Assembly: GCF_037975245.1 (NCBI RefSeq)
Contig: NC_092576.1
Span: forward strand, 37,796,111 to 37,860,110
Direction of reading: 5' to 3'
Origin: Apostichopus japonicus
Taxonomy: Eukaryota; Echinodermata; Holothuroidea; Aspidochirotida; Stichopodidae
DNA length: 64,000 bases
Position numbers and translations under genes: made by a program. This document shows, in pieces, positions 1 to 48,396 of the stretch (its first letter is position 1; every line of letters starts with the position of its first letter). Under the pieces are notes generated by a model. The model made no database searches. It saw only the letters and a list, made by a program, of their open reading frames with translations, and was not told the origin of the DNA.

Positions 1-651
1 TAAGATCATGAGCAGAACCGGGAGTTGTTGTTTAACCTGGATCTATGGGGCTGTTTCCTTCACTTTTGAGAACTTTTGTTGTTTTCAAAAAATATATAGA
101 TGTAATGTGGTTCAATAATTAAGGGCTGAACGTCGCCTGTTGATACTCTTATAGATGGTTAACCGGTTAACAACTGTCTACAAATCAGTGTTTCTCTCAT
201 AATTCAAATACAGCCAAAATGGATAATCTTAAAGGGCATTGGCCTATATGATGTTGTCATATAGGTACAGATAGTATTAAGCTAGCACCGTAGTGCGTTG
301 TGGATTTAAATAGGAATCGATACAATGGGTCGATCTTTTTTAAAGCCTTTGTAAGTAAAATAAATAAGTATAAAAGTGTCACAGAGTTGTCCAAATTGGT
401 GTCTTAACCAACCAAATTACCAACACAATCGAATTAAATTCAAGCTTAAAGTCTGCAAACAAGTGGGGTGCGGGCAACTGCCCTCTTTCACCCTGTAATC
501 TCGCCATTTATTACCAAAACCAAAAATAATTGCATCCGATTTTCAGCCATGGTTAGTGGTTTTACTCTGAAGATGGTATGCACTTATTATGCAGCTGAAA
601 GTTTGTTTATCTATTGCAAAATGTCTAAATATTTGTATTTATGCTTACTAA
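1..651. other. no recognisable feature
   Basis: AT-rich sequence with only short open frames without a recognisable motif. It may include the decayed 5' part of the LINE fragment that follows, but I see no clear protein similarity here. Confidence 0.4.
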
Positions 652-915
652 ATGCACGACATTAATAGTGATGAGGTTTCTTACCCATGGTATGTTGTGT
701 ATCGCCAGGACAGGAGGGACACTCATAATGGTATTGGTGATGGAGTTTTACTGTATGTTAGGGATGGTAGTGTAAATGTTCAGAAGTCTCATTTGCAAAG
801 TTTTTTGTTCAATTCTTCTGATGCGATTTGTACACGGACAACTCCAAGAGGTCCAGTAGTGTTATTAAACATTGGTGTTTTTTACCGGTCTCTTAACAGC
901 GGAGAAGAGATTTGA
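652..915 (+). pseudogene. non-LTR retrotransposon endonuclease fragment
   Basis: An 87-codon open frame resembles part of the apurinic-type endonuclease (exonuclease/endonuclease/phosphatase fold) at the N-terminus of many LINE ORF2 proteins. Seen: an R/D-rich stretch, a G(V)LLYVRDG-like strand, then a V-LLNIGVFYRSLNS stretch matching the family pattern in which a hydrophobic strand is followed by YRPPNS. The catalytic Glu and the C-terminal His/Asp are absent from this short piece, and no reverse transcriptase follows in the next kilobases, so it is a dead fragment. The LINE clade cannot be told from so little sequence. Confidence 0.5.
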
Positions 916-2609
916 AATGGAATTTATCTTTTATTTTAAGTATTAAAACAACTATCTAGTGACCTTCATTGACATATTACTTACTTTATTTTTGGGATCT
1001 TAAAAATGAAGGTAACAGATGAAAAACCTCTAGTTAAATTGTGAGTAGCTGTGGATGTAACATGACATGTAGAGAAACACCTAGCAAACCACTTGCCCAT
1101 TTAAAAAAAAACAAAAAAAACATATATGTTTCCCTTCAGATATGAACCATGACATTTTCATATTCGATAACAGAAGTTATAAAGAAAATGTACGATAACG
1201 AGATATGGATAATTGAAATATTATATAATTAAAGAAAAGGGTACTTTTAAAGTAATTTACAAGATAATTTTCATAATTTTCCCAACTATATCACAAACTA
1301 ATCAATATTACATGTTATGCATTTGTTAACAACATCATGTATAACATCACAACTGAAAACCGGGCCGAACCTTAGACTTTACCCTCACAAATTCATTTTA
1401 ACCCCTTAAACCCATGTTGTGACAATATAATTGTCCCCCTGGGGGAAAATATTTACACATTGTAATTACTTAAAATATGTTCATTTTGTCAATAGGGACC
1501 CAAGTATTGACAGATAGGTATTGAAATGAGGTTTTAATTGTTATATTTTTTTCTAATTAAGCTAATTAGATATGCAAATATGTAAATGAGGTTATGATAC
1601 AAACAATGTACTTTTTTTGCCCATTTGAAATTATTTTGATGAAATTTGCTGGACTTTTGATAGTTTGATGAGTTCAAGACATGTTATTTCATTAGTAAAA
1701 TATAATTTGATGTTTGAATGTGAGGAATATGACTGATTTTCCCCCTCCAAACAAACAAATGTATTCTGTAATACATTGGTAGCCACGCGTAACGGTAAGT
1801 CTATATATACCAATTGCGCTACATACACAATACATAGTACATACAGTGTGCAACTATGCGGCTTACCGTATCAGAATTTCAGAATTTCATCGTCAGAATC
1901 TTCTTCTCCAAAGGCTGGAGGTCTAACGCCTCTTAGAAGTATTTGGCCATGATAATATGTGCTAAATAGTTACCGTTTCAATTACGTGAGTGATTGAATT
2001 GACCCTAACGACGCTAAGCATATCAACTGTGGTTGACCGAAATTCTATACCGTAGAAATGCTCGAGTTGAATTGCTAGGGACTACTCACAAAGTGGAGGC
2101 GCTATTGCTTAATTGTTTCTATGTAGAGTTGAAGTTCAGTGTGGCGCTTCTGGAGAGCTAAAAATCTTTTCTGTAGGGTGAGGCATTCGGGAGAAATATT
2201 TTCGGAAAGTTGACCGTTTTTTGGCGTTAACATAGACCGAAAAACGACATATTTTCCCCAAATATAGAGCCATCTCTCTACATATGCCTCTGAGGCTCCT
2301 GATTTGATTCCTTGTATGTCTTAGCTAGTTGTATGAGATAGGGTCAGTTGACTGACATTTTTCACTGTTCTCACGATTTTTTTGAAAAAAAGGTCAAAAC
2401 GACCGGTGTTTTGAATGTAAACAAATCTTTGAAGACAAAAAAAAAAAAAAAAAGTCCATGTAACCCCCTCCGTAAAAGGTTGTTTATTGATGCAGGCTGT
2501 CTTATGTGCAAAATAAAGCTATGGGAAGCTCTCTAGTGTATTCCTATCTCGAGTAATGATTTTCTAAAAAGCATGTCTTCACATGTGTTCATTTACGGGC
2601 AATCGGGAA
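916..2609. other. no gene seen; short A-tract
   Basis: No convincing coding segment. There is an A-run at about 2439-2453 with T/A-rich surroundings. Short open frames here lack codon structure or motifs. Confidence 0.4.
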
Positions 2610-3960
2610 TCAAAAGGGCAGTCGGGGAACTATTTTTGACGGGAGTTTGTTCCTTAGTTCAGGAGCAGTGTGACTGAAGGCATGGTTTCCAATTCTCTTG
2701 CTGGAAGGTTTCGACGCCAGAATAGACTTGTCAGATGATGAACGAAGTGTGCGACGCGGTTGGTACTGGGTGATGAGGTCACGTATGTAGGCCGGTGACG
2801 ACTGGCTAAGGCACTTGTAGACAAACGTCAGGATTCGGAATCTAACCGTGTAGTCACACGGATTCCACTGCAGATTCGCCAGAACTGGTGAGATGTGATC
2901 ACGAGGACTCACCCTTGCAATAATGCGAGCCGCTCTAGTTTGGAGCACTTGAAGCCTCCGGATTTGGTTTGCAGGACACCTGCGAGTAAACTGCAACAGA
3001 AGTCCATTCGAGATACTACTAGACTTTGTACTGCTGTCTTGCAGGCTTCTGTAGTAAGGTACTTGCGGACCATCCCAATATTGCGAAGATGGAAGTTGCA
3101 TGATTTGATGTCACTTGATATTTGATTGGCCATTGAGAGATGTTCATCGAGAATAACCCCGAGTACTCTGACACACTGAGATGGTCTGATGGAATATCCA
3201 TCGATATTGAGTAATAATCGACCGTGACGTAACAGGTGACGGGAGGATGAGACATTTAGTAATTCAGTTTTATCACTGTGAAGTTTGAGATTATAGCCAG
3301 TTACTGATGTCCATGATGCAGTTTTGCACTCTGTCCACAGCTGCTTCAGAGCTCAACGGGTCGGTTGGATCATACTCTGTGTACAACTGTATATCATCGG
3401 CGCAACGGTGGTAGGATAATCCATGGCGCTTTATGATGTACTGCAGAGGTTGAGTGTAGAGGGCAAAAAGAACTGACCCTAGAACGGATCCTTGGGGTAC
3501 GCCGTAATTAGTTCGGCGGGGATCGGACAACTTCCGGTTCTATGAAACGCATTGCTGCCGGTATCTGAGATACGATGCCAACCAATCGAGGGCCTTTCCA
3601 GTTATTCCGATTGAGGATTGGAGAGTCTCCAACAACTTTGCATGGTTCACAGTATCAAAAGCTGCACTGAGGTCCAAGAGGACCAACAGCGCAGCGTTGT
3701 TGCGGTCGAGGATGCACGATAAATCGTCCTGTATCCTGATCAGAGCGGCCTCTGTGGAGTGTTGCGATTTGTACGCGGATTGGAACGTCTCGTCTAAGTT
3801 TTGTCCACAGATGTACGTGCGAGACCAGCTTCTTCAAAACTACTATCTCGATGACTTTCCTGAGGAAGGTGAGATTTGATATCGGTCTGTAGTTGTTCTC
3901 TACCGAAGGGTCGAGAGATGGCTTCTTTAGGAGGGGTAACACAATGGCGTTGTAGTATGT
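2605..3960 (-). pseudogene. CR1/L2-like LINE reverse transcriptase, 5'-truncated and frameshifted
   Basis: Read on the minus strand from about 3960 to 2605, this is the central and C-terminal part of a CR1/L2/Jockey-type ORF2. In order: an NNYRPISNLTFLRKVIE block (RT motif near 3890), a GVPQGSVLGSVLF block (near 3500), the catalytic region as RCADDIQLY (Cys where Tyr or Phe is usual) near 3410, then the thumb with ARVLGVIL-like and SRMDFCCSLLAGV stretches, then the C-terminal SPAYIRDLITQYQPRRTLRSS and NKLP segments. At least three frame changes separate these blocks, so no protein can be made. Similarity stops abruptly near 3960, typical of 5' truncation by incomplete reverse transcription. 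Confidence 0.85.
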
Positions 3961-5353
3961 AAGTGAATTAAATATGGCGAATTACTTAAATTAATTTATA
4001 GCTAACGGCATTTGAATCTTGATAGAAGGTAGAGGTATATGACGAGATTTAAAGAGGGTGGGTTTGTCAAAGGGGTTGCTGAAGTGATCACCCATTATAG
4101 GAGCGCCTGTATGAGCCTCCTACGAAAAGAACAAAAAAAGCTAAGACTTCAGCAAACGGTGCTTTCTGAGGTATGAGGCAATACATTTTATACATGATAA
4201 TGTTTTAAAGCAAGATTGTGCTTATACATAATTTTTAATTTTGTGTAAATTAATGTTCAGAAAAGTGGGACAGGGGGCTACTTACCAAAATAGTTCCCGA
4301 CTGACGGCACAGATGGAGTCCATATAATAGTTGTTTTGATTTTTGCATCGTGTAACTGGCACTTTCCCACCATTTAACACAATCAACCTAGTAATGGATA
4401 ATCTCTTTTTGTTCATCACAATAGCCTACACATATTAACATAAAGTTTACATATACTCTGCAAGATCTGCCTACCCTTCGTCCCCACCGAACATTGGCTA
4501 TTATGGAAGTAGGGGAGACACACACACAAATAAGAGCAATATTTGGGGTCCATGGATTTGGTCGAGGGGGGACTGCCTGAGCTTTATGATATTGTGGGGC
4601 AGGGCGGCAACCACATCGGCAAAAACATTCTAACACTAATCGCTGATAATGTTAACAGTAAGTAATAAAGCACATTTAAAAACCAGTCAATGAACCATCA
4701 AACTACGATGGGTCAATAAATATTGAATATAAATTATCGGCATTTGTGAAAGAATTACTCATAACTTGACACAGTCAATGTTTCCCTGTTTGCATGCTGG
4801 CCCATTGCTAAGTTTGTAGTTTACATCACTTTGAATATGCTTGGATATCTTAGAACATCTTACAACAGTGCTTAACCTTAAATAAATGGTGCAATAAACT
4901 GAGAGTGAACGTAATATCTTTTATAAAGTGCATTGCCTGTCTTTCCATTTCTTTACAACTTCAAGAAATAAATATTCACTCAAGGCTATCATAGTTTACT
5001 TATGAATGTCACAATTCAAGGGAATTCACAAGTCATGTATTGTCATGTCGAGTGAAGAGCAACAACTAATATCGCAACAAGTCATTCGATCCCATTTAAC
5101 GTCAAATTATCACTAATGATGTAAAACTACAAATGTCCTTCTAGACGTATTAAGCCCCGAAACATAAAGGTCAGATCATGGAGCGTCGCAATAACTCCAT
5201 CGTAGATTTATTTGTATGTATTAGTATTAGCCACATTGTCACAAATATGCCACGCTCGACACAACAGGGCCATATCACTTATCTGGTGTAGAGGCTGACA
5301 CAAAGAACCATTTATATTTGTAATTACGCAGCAAATATTGGTTGATAGACTAG

Positions 5354-5356
<3 letters not shown>
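3961..5356. other. no gene seen
   Basis: AT-rich sequence without recognisable coding, RNA or repeat structure. Confidence 0.4.

Positions 5357-5388
<32 letters not shown>
5357..5388. repeat. (TA)n microsatellite
   Basis: About 16 perfect TA units followed by GTGGGTATGTAGGTAACGTG, in which ACGTGGGT appears twice. Confidence 0.9.
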
Positions 5389-5389
<1 letters not shown>

Positions 5390-8300
5390 CGTGGGTATGT
5401 AGGTAACGTGGGTTTAATTAATTTATTGTATTAATGTAAATTTTAACGAACTTCAAAATTATGGTACCGATACCTGCTCTCTAGGCGTAAAATGCAGAAG
5501 CAAAACTATTCAAAAGAGACAAAATATAATTAAATAGGTTGATTCTGTTTAGTTTATTTACTGATCGATAAATACACTCATAACATTGATAAAAAGTTAA
5601 GTCTTATTATTTTTGTATTTTTGAAATTTAATTTGATTCAAATTGCAAAATTGAAGTTATATATTTGTTTCGTTTTATTTATTACTTAGAAGCTAAAGTA
5701 AGTTTATATAATGTCGGGGGAAAACTACATTTTCCATTTCTTTACAGGAAAGCAATATCAAATAAAATCAAAGCTTAATAAAAAACATTTTTATTTAGCA
5801 ATTACAAAGTAACAAAATAAAGCTAAAAAGACGAATTGCATCTGATATATTTTACCAAACGGATCATGTTGCATCATGTCTTTATATCAAATTTTTACGT
5901 CTCATTACTTTTTTTATTAAAAGAAAATCATATCTGATTCTGTAGCCGTCTTGTTTATTGTAATAATAGAAGTTCTTAGAAATAATGAGATATATATTCT
6001 CATTGTACATGTTTAGTTCTCTTCAGGAAGACACTATATAAGAAAAGGCAAAACTTGAAAAAACAAAGACGACAAATAATAAGAAAGCTAATTAAAATAC
6101 GTAAGAATTTAAAAGGAACATATAAGGTCTTATCACTCTTGACAACGAAAAGAAAAAGTGTGATTAGAAACGAACACATTCATTACACATTGAGCTCCAA
6201 AGTAGGAATTGAGCTCATTTCATAATTGTATTATTATGCTAATCTACGGCCGAATCAAATAGGTGAGTATATAATTTGTTTATTCAAATAATGAAATAAA
6301 AGTTAAACATAAAAGTAGGACAAGTTCAAATGGACCGTTACCCAATCTTCTTCACTTTGATAAATGGGGGCAGGAGTGTCTCTGGCCCCTCACATTAAAC
6401 TTAGGGAATCGATGCACTCCATGACAGTCATGCTTAATCTTTCAAACGGATCACTTATATTTACAAAAGAAAGTGTCAGGCATCGAACAATTATTTTTAA
6501 TTTCGTGTACCTCAAATGCTCTAATATGCGATTAGGTGGGGAGGGGGTAGGGGGTGCAGGAAATATCAAACTTTAAATGAAACACTGACACTCGTGTAGT
6601 TTAGGTAATGTAGTCATTTAGCCATAACATATTTCTGGCAACCCGTCGCAGTCACTATATAATCTACATATTTCTACTAGTGGTGAATACTACAGTAGTT
6701 TTCTGTCCCACACTTCTTTATAGCTTCCTAAGCCACTGTTACAACATTGGAAATTTGGCAGCTGACTATTGATATGTTATGAATATGGACCTGAGATCAC
6801 GTGACAAATAGTAGCTTCTGCTTTTTACACATGTATAAAGTACATGAGCATGTTGCCTCTTTTTGTTAAACAATGAATATTTATGTGACATTAAATGATG
6901 TTGAGGATCGATTATTTTAAATAACTGATCTTGTCCAAATACTTTACGTTGTAGGGACTTGTCTTAAGACCTCATTATAAACCTAATTTATAATCAAAAA
7001 TAAACCTGCTCCATTTGTATTCTTAGTGTCTGTTTTTAAGGGAAGGACCCCACACCCTAGAAAGGAAGTGGATTAACGTTCACAGAGACACGACTCTTCC
7101 TTTGGTACACGTTCTATCATAAAGGTTCTTGACCCTTCATATAACAACCGAGAAAAGCTTATAACTATGATATGTTAATACTGTAGCGAATTCAATATAA
7201 ATTGAGCAAACCTGATACCAAACTTAATTTGATTCATTAGTTCTTCTCGCATAGAACTCAGTTGAATAAAGGTGCCTGGCAACATACCAATAATATAACA
7301 CTTAATGTACATTCTGTAATTGTGCTGTAAATGCTTCTTGTGATTCTACAGTCGTTCATACCACTTCCCAGTGGCGTGCGTTAAGGGTTGGGTGAAAATA
7401 AGTCAATGCCCCCTCATCTTCCGTCATGCGAGGGTAAATGGTTCAGTTGTGGATGTGCTTACATTCAGTCTTGAGAAAATAAGACCTCTGTTAAGTGTTA
7501 GTTACACACCCTTTCAACAACTTATTTACTAGCAAAACCTAGCCATTAGACCTTATTATAGACTTAATTAATATTCCAATGATGAGGTATTAATGCCCAA
7601 TTGAACCCTAAGCGGTTGCTGTTCAGGGACAACGACCTCAAAACCCCCTTACACGAGAAGCAATTTATCACCACCTCTGATATCTTATGCACGCAACCGC
7701 AGCTTTCTGCAATGAAGTCATGTGGTGGAAGACTGAACTCTTTGGGGGTAACACCTTAGTGTAATATTTACACCAATTTCATCTGTACTTGACACCGTAT
7801 CGTAATCTTCTTATTCTGTTTCAAGATCTCGGTTTCCTCTCGAGACTATCCAAGTCTGCTGCCATGCGAAATCTCTGTATAGAATAAAGTAAGATCAACT
7901 AGTACATTATGATTCCCAATATATCTAAACACTCTTATATCATTTATAGTACATAAAATAGTCACCAGTACTTCCAAGTTAACATATAAAACATATTGAC
8001 ATCTTATGATCATATCAGCTATGAGTTTTTGCTTTCCGAGTTGTTTAATTAGTGAATTATCAATTACTCTACGTTTTCTGCAATTGGTAGCTACATGGTA
8101 AATGGAACTTAGAGCCACAGTGGCTTTGAAAAGGTAAACCTATTCAAATCAATATCTTAAGAAGCAGTAATAAGTTTCAGATTGAAACTGTGACGAGGGA
8201 GCCGATTGATACATTACTGTTTTGTCCACCGTGGAGTGGTCTAATGAGAGGGGTATCGAATTCAGATTCGGGTATCAATTCTGTGTTTTAATTAATGTAC

Positions 8301-10392
8301 AATAATTTTACACATTGTAAGTTAGTCTGGTCTATGTTAGCCTCGTTGATAAGGAAGCTTTATAAAAACCTATGATCGAAACGTTTGTAAGTTGTTTACA
8401 TGACTTGCCGTACCCTCTCTGGCATTCTTTCAAAAAATAAAAAAATAAAAAGGCTACAAAATTGCAGAAACAGACCCAAACAACCCTTTCTCCTCTCATG
8501 CTGTCACTTGACATTGCTATATTTTTACAACTGAAAATTCTTTATATTTGTAAACGACTTTGAGTTACACCTTGAATTGAAGAAGTAATTTCAACAAATG
8601 GTAATTAATTAAGTTGATAAATTGCTTTGATCTATACTTATATAATACACTTAAATGAAATGTCATACGCAACTACAGTAATGTGTCTAAACAGTAAACA
8701 AATCAATATCTCAATTTTAATTGATTGGTCTAAACGGTCATCGCATGTTTATCATTGTTTCTAATGCCAATAATGATCCATGTCATTAACAATATTCAGA
8801 GTCACCATTTCAAATTTGCACTAGCATTAGTTAATGTTGTTTTAATTACAAATTCATACTTTAAACCTTGACATTTACTTAGATATACAACAGTTTCACA
8901 CGAGTGACATTGTAATTATGTAGGTGCAATGCTGTGGATATAATGATACGTTCTATGTTTGGATGAAACAAAACCTTTCTATGTTTGTTTGTAGTGTTTT
9001 GAACTTGCTCCCTATTAGTACTATTTCCTTACCTGTAGCGATGACGGAAGCTTTTCACCTGAAGAAAATCCAAAAAGAAATGAAACAAGGTAAACATGAG
9101 ATAACACATTCAAATGCCCTCGCCGTCACTCCTCCCCGCCAGCAGAAATTATATTTATCCCAAGACTGCTCTAAGCGATGAATGCAATGCCTCTGTTTAA
9201 CTGCGACTCCTTCTCTCACAACACATAAAGCAATATATACATATAATGAATAGCATCAATTTTGAATCGACTTCCTATCACCATAATTAGTCTTTAACTA
9301 ATATAAGGTAGTTTGTAATCACACAGCAATTAGTCACACAAACCTCTCGAACTAAACCATTTCATTTATATAAACAGTATACTATAGTCCGCTGTCACAT
9401 ATAGCCACATTTTTATACCAAGATAAGAACCTCAAACAATTAAATTAAACTTATTATTTCACTGGTCCGCTGCTCAATTTACCTGCAATTCTTCCACCAA
9501 CATTCTGATACGACTGTAGACTTGTTAACCTAGATTTAATCATGTTTACAGTCAACGATAATGATATACCCACATTCAGATTTTACTATTCACATACCAC
9601 CCTATCCATCCTACAGTGTGTATAAAAAACCTTCAAAATAATGAATTAAAACAGAATACAGGTACAGTTTTTCATGTCAGCGTTTAAATCCATCGTCGGT
9701 GCATTATAATTCTTTGATATTAAATAAATTTGATTACCCAAAGTGTCTGCATAGTTTATTTGTCTGCCTAAAGCAAGTCACCAAAACGTTAATTGAAAAC
9801 AAAAACTTTGAATTTTCAGGGATTTTTTTTATATATTTTGTTCTTACTTTTATTTATTAATAAACGCGTATTTGATGATATGATACCGTAAAGACGTCGT
9901 GTTAATCAACCAGATCTTGTTGAACATGTACCAACGCCTACATGTAAAAAGTGTATTGTTGGAAGTAGATTGTGTTTAACCAATGAATAAAGTATAAATG
10001 TTTACTAAGGAACATGTGCTATGGCTTTAATTGATTTAATGTGTGGCTATTAAATCTGGAATGACACAGGTATCTCACTGTACACATATATATGTATGTA
10101 TCATACTGACCGATTTACCAAATGAAGTATAATATTCACTATTTGCATAACATTACCTCTTGATGATATTCTGCTTCTGTCAATTCATCCCCAATGGATT
10201 TCGTCTATAAATAAGGAAATATGAATGGAGATGAGAACAAATACAAACAACTTTTAATTATTTTCCCAGTAAAATGATAGTGTTGTCCAGTAGGAATAAT
10301 ATAGATATTGATAGCGAAATAAGCAACTGTATAAGTTTGCGAAAAATGAAATATATCGTTAGCTATACCATAGCAAGTAGGAGCAGTTCCTT
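5389..10392. other. no gene seen (5 kb)
   Basis: Long AT-rich stretch. None of the short open frames carries a recognisable domain, and no exon similar to the NLR module exons was found. It lies downstream of the last traced NLR exon, so it may still be intron or 3' flank of that gene. Confidence 0.35.
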
Positions 10393-10503
10393 GTCCTCCT
10401 CCTCCTCCTCCTCCTCCTCCTCCTCCTCCTCCTCCTCCTCCTCCTCCTCCTCCTCCTCCTCCTCCTCCTCCTCCTCCTCCTCCTCCTCCTCCTCCTCCTC
10501 CTC
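10393..10503 (+). repeat. (TCC)n trinucleotide microsatellite
   Basis: About 36 uninterrupted TCC units, read as poly-Ser on the plus strand and poly-Arg on the minus strand. It leads directly into the CAT/CAC block. The pyrimidine/purine asymmetry (GGA on the minus strand) is of the kind able to form triplex or quadruplex structures. Confidence 0.95.
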
Positions 10504-11972
10504 ACCAACACCACCACCATCAATACTTCTACATGAAATCCATCACCCTCATCACCTACCACGATCGTTGTCATCCTCATCACCTTGTGATCACGATCAT
10601 CATCATATGCATTATCATCAGTTACATCATCATCATCATCGTCATCACATATGATCCCATCATTATCATGATGATAAGCAACATGAGTATTAACATCACC
10701 ATCATCACCATCACCAGCGTCATCATCATCACCACCACCATCACCATGATCACCACCATAATCATCATCAACATCACCATCGTCACCAACATCATCACCA
10801 CCATCATCACCACCATCATCACCACCATCACCAGTACCACCATGATCATCATTATCACCATCATCACAATCACCATCATCACCATCATCGAAATCATCAT
10901 CCTCACCATCATTAGCAACAAGATCCTTACGACCATCACCACCAAATCATCCCCTTCACCACCACCATCGTGATTTACCATCATTATTCCCACCATCACC
11001 ATCACTTTCATCACCATCATCATAATCACCATCACAAACATCATCACCATCACCATTATTACCACCATTACTACCAACATCATTACAACCACCACCACCA
11101 TCATCATTATCAACACCATAACTATAATCACCAACATCATCACGATGATCATTAACAGCATCACCGTCATCACCACCACCATCACGACCATCAACATCCC
11201 CGTCAACATCATCACTATCATCATCACCATCAACGTCATCACAGTCATCAACATAAGATTCCAAATTGATCATCATGATAATCATCGTGATTGTTAACAT
11301 TACCTTCACCATTACCACAATCATCACTATCAACATAAACAACATCATCAACACAATTATCATCACCATGAACCAACAAAATCATCATCACTATCATCTC
11401 CACCAACAACATCACCACCAGAAATATCATCACCCCCACCATCAGCAACATCACCATTCCCATCATCATTCCCATCACCATTATCACAATAACTACCATC
11501 ATCATAACCTTCATCATTTCCACCGCCGTTTTCACACTCACCACCACCAACATCACCCTCAACTTCATCACAATCACCATCACTATTACCACTAAACTCA
11601 CCACCATCATCACGATAACCATCACCGTCACCCATCATCATCATTATAACCATCACCATCATCATAATCACCATCATCACTATCACCGTCAAAATCGCCA
11701 TCGCCATCGCCATCGTCATCGTCATCGTCATCATCATCATCATCATCATCACCATGATTTCACCATTACCACCATCACCACCATCACCTTTAACACTATC
11801 ATCATCACTATCAGCATCATCAACACCATCATCATCACCACCATCATCACCACCGTCATCATTATCACCACCAATATTATCATCATCATCATCACCATCG
11901 CCATCGCCATCGCCATCGCCATCGCCATCGCCATCGCCATCGCCATCGTCATCGTCATCGTCATCATCATCA
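10504..11972 (+). repeat. CAT/CAC triplet satellite, block 1
   Basis: About 1.5 kb of imperfect ATC/ACC/CAT triplets with almost no G on the plus strand. Open frames of 100-210 codons exist on both strands because the triplets contain no stop codon; they read as His, Ile/Thr, Ser, Met/Val or Asp runs and are not protein-like. Near 10648 there is a non-triplet island related to islands in block 2. A GCCATC hexamer sub-block lies near its right end. Confidence 0.9.
11898..11960 (+). repeat. (GCCATC)n hexanucleotide array
   Basis: About eight near-perfect GCCATC units passing into GTCATC units; a shorter array of the same unit occurs at about 11696-11732. It gives one CpG per unit inside an otherwise CpG-poor block. 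Confidence 0.85.
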
Positions 11973-12177
11973 CAACACATTTTAGAAAATTTTAGCAATA
12001 AAACGCATGCTTTTACTATCGCTCGACAATGTAAGCAAATTGAATATTCTTACTTCGAGCACATGTAACAACAATACACATAGAGCAAACATTCCGTGCT
12101 AAGGATAATGATTCACTTTCATAATACGCAACTTCGATCGATAATCTCTTCAAAACATTTATCTCGTCCGACCCGTC

Positions 12178-12236
12178 AATCCCTAACCCTAACTCTCCCA
12201 ACCACCCTCCCCACTCCCCCAACCCCTTACCCCCAC
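12178..12236 (-). repeat. telomere-like C-rich tract / G-quadruplex motif
   Basis: The plus strand has CCCTAACCCTAAC followed by five further C-runs of 3-5 bases with 2-5-base spacers. On the minus strand this gives successive G-runs ending in GGGTTAGGG, a strong quadruplex-type pattern. Only two telomere-type repeats are present, so it is at most a short interstitial motif. Confidence 0.7.
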
Positions 12237-12775
12237 CAGTAATGTCGTTGTGGTGACAATGATTACTGAATCATTTACAGAGTGATAGATTATGATTCAT
12301 TGCCCACCTTACTACTCTCTATTACATTATAAACTAACATAACCATAAATCTGTACACAATGTCGACTGTTGTGAGAAATATCTCAGATAACAAACATCT
12401 CGTTGACAGCCTTTTCAAAGTGTACTTCCTTCTAAAAGCATAGTGAAGCGGCACTGTTTATCTGTCACCAAACGTCGGTATACCTCAAAATCCCTTATAT
12501 CTACCTTCGATGACATATCACACAATAAAGTTAGTTAACATGCTTATTTATATCTTAGCTTGATGTTACTTCTGCGTCACTTAAATCGCAGAACATAAAA
12601 ACTTCTGAGCTGTTTCCGCCATAATATAGTTAAGTGGGTGCAATATAATAATAATCTCCAATTTTTTCTTTGAAATGACCAGCATTGGTTTAAAATAATT
12701 TCCTTTCGGCGGTTCTCGTTTAGTGAATTGGACCATGAAGGGTTCCTATTAAAATAAACAACTAGAGACAATTAC
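12237..12775. other. no gene seen
   Basis: AT-rich sequence immediately downstream (in transcription) of the last traced NLR exon. No 120-bp exon of the kind expected next in the module was recognised. Confidence 0.35.

Positions 12776-48396
<35,621 letters not shown>

Noticed and set aside
10157-10204. 48-bp phase 0-0 minus-strand exon candidate after exon 9
   Set aside because: Good splice sites and an open frame (TKSIGDELTEAEYHQE), but too short and without reliable similarity to the 209-bp exon.
10274-10654. 126-codon frame with poly-Ser
   Set aside because: The Ser run is the (TCC)n microsatellite and the flanks have no recognisable protein features.
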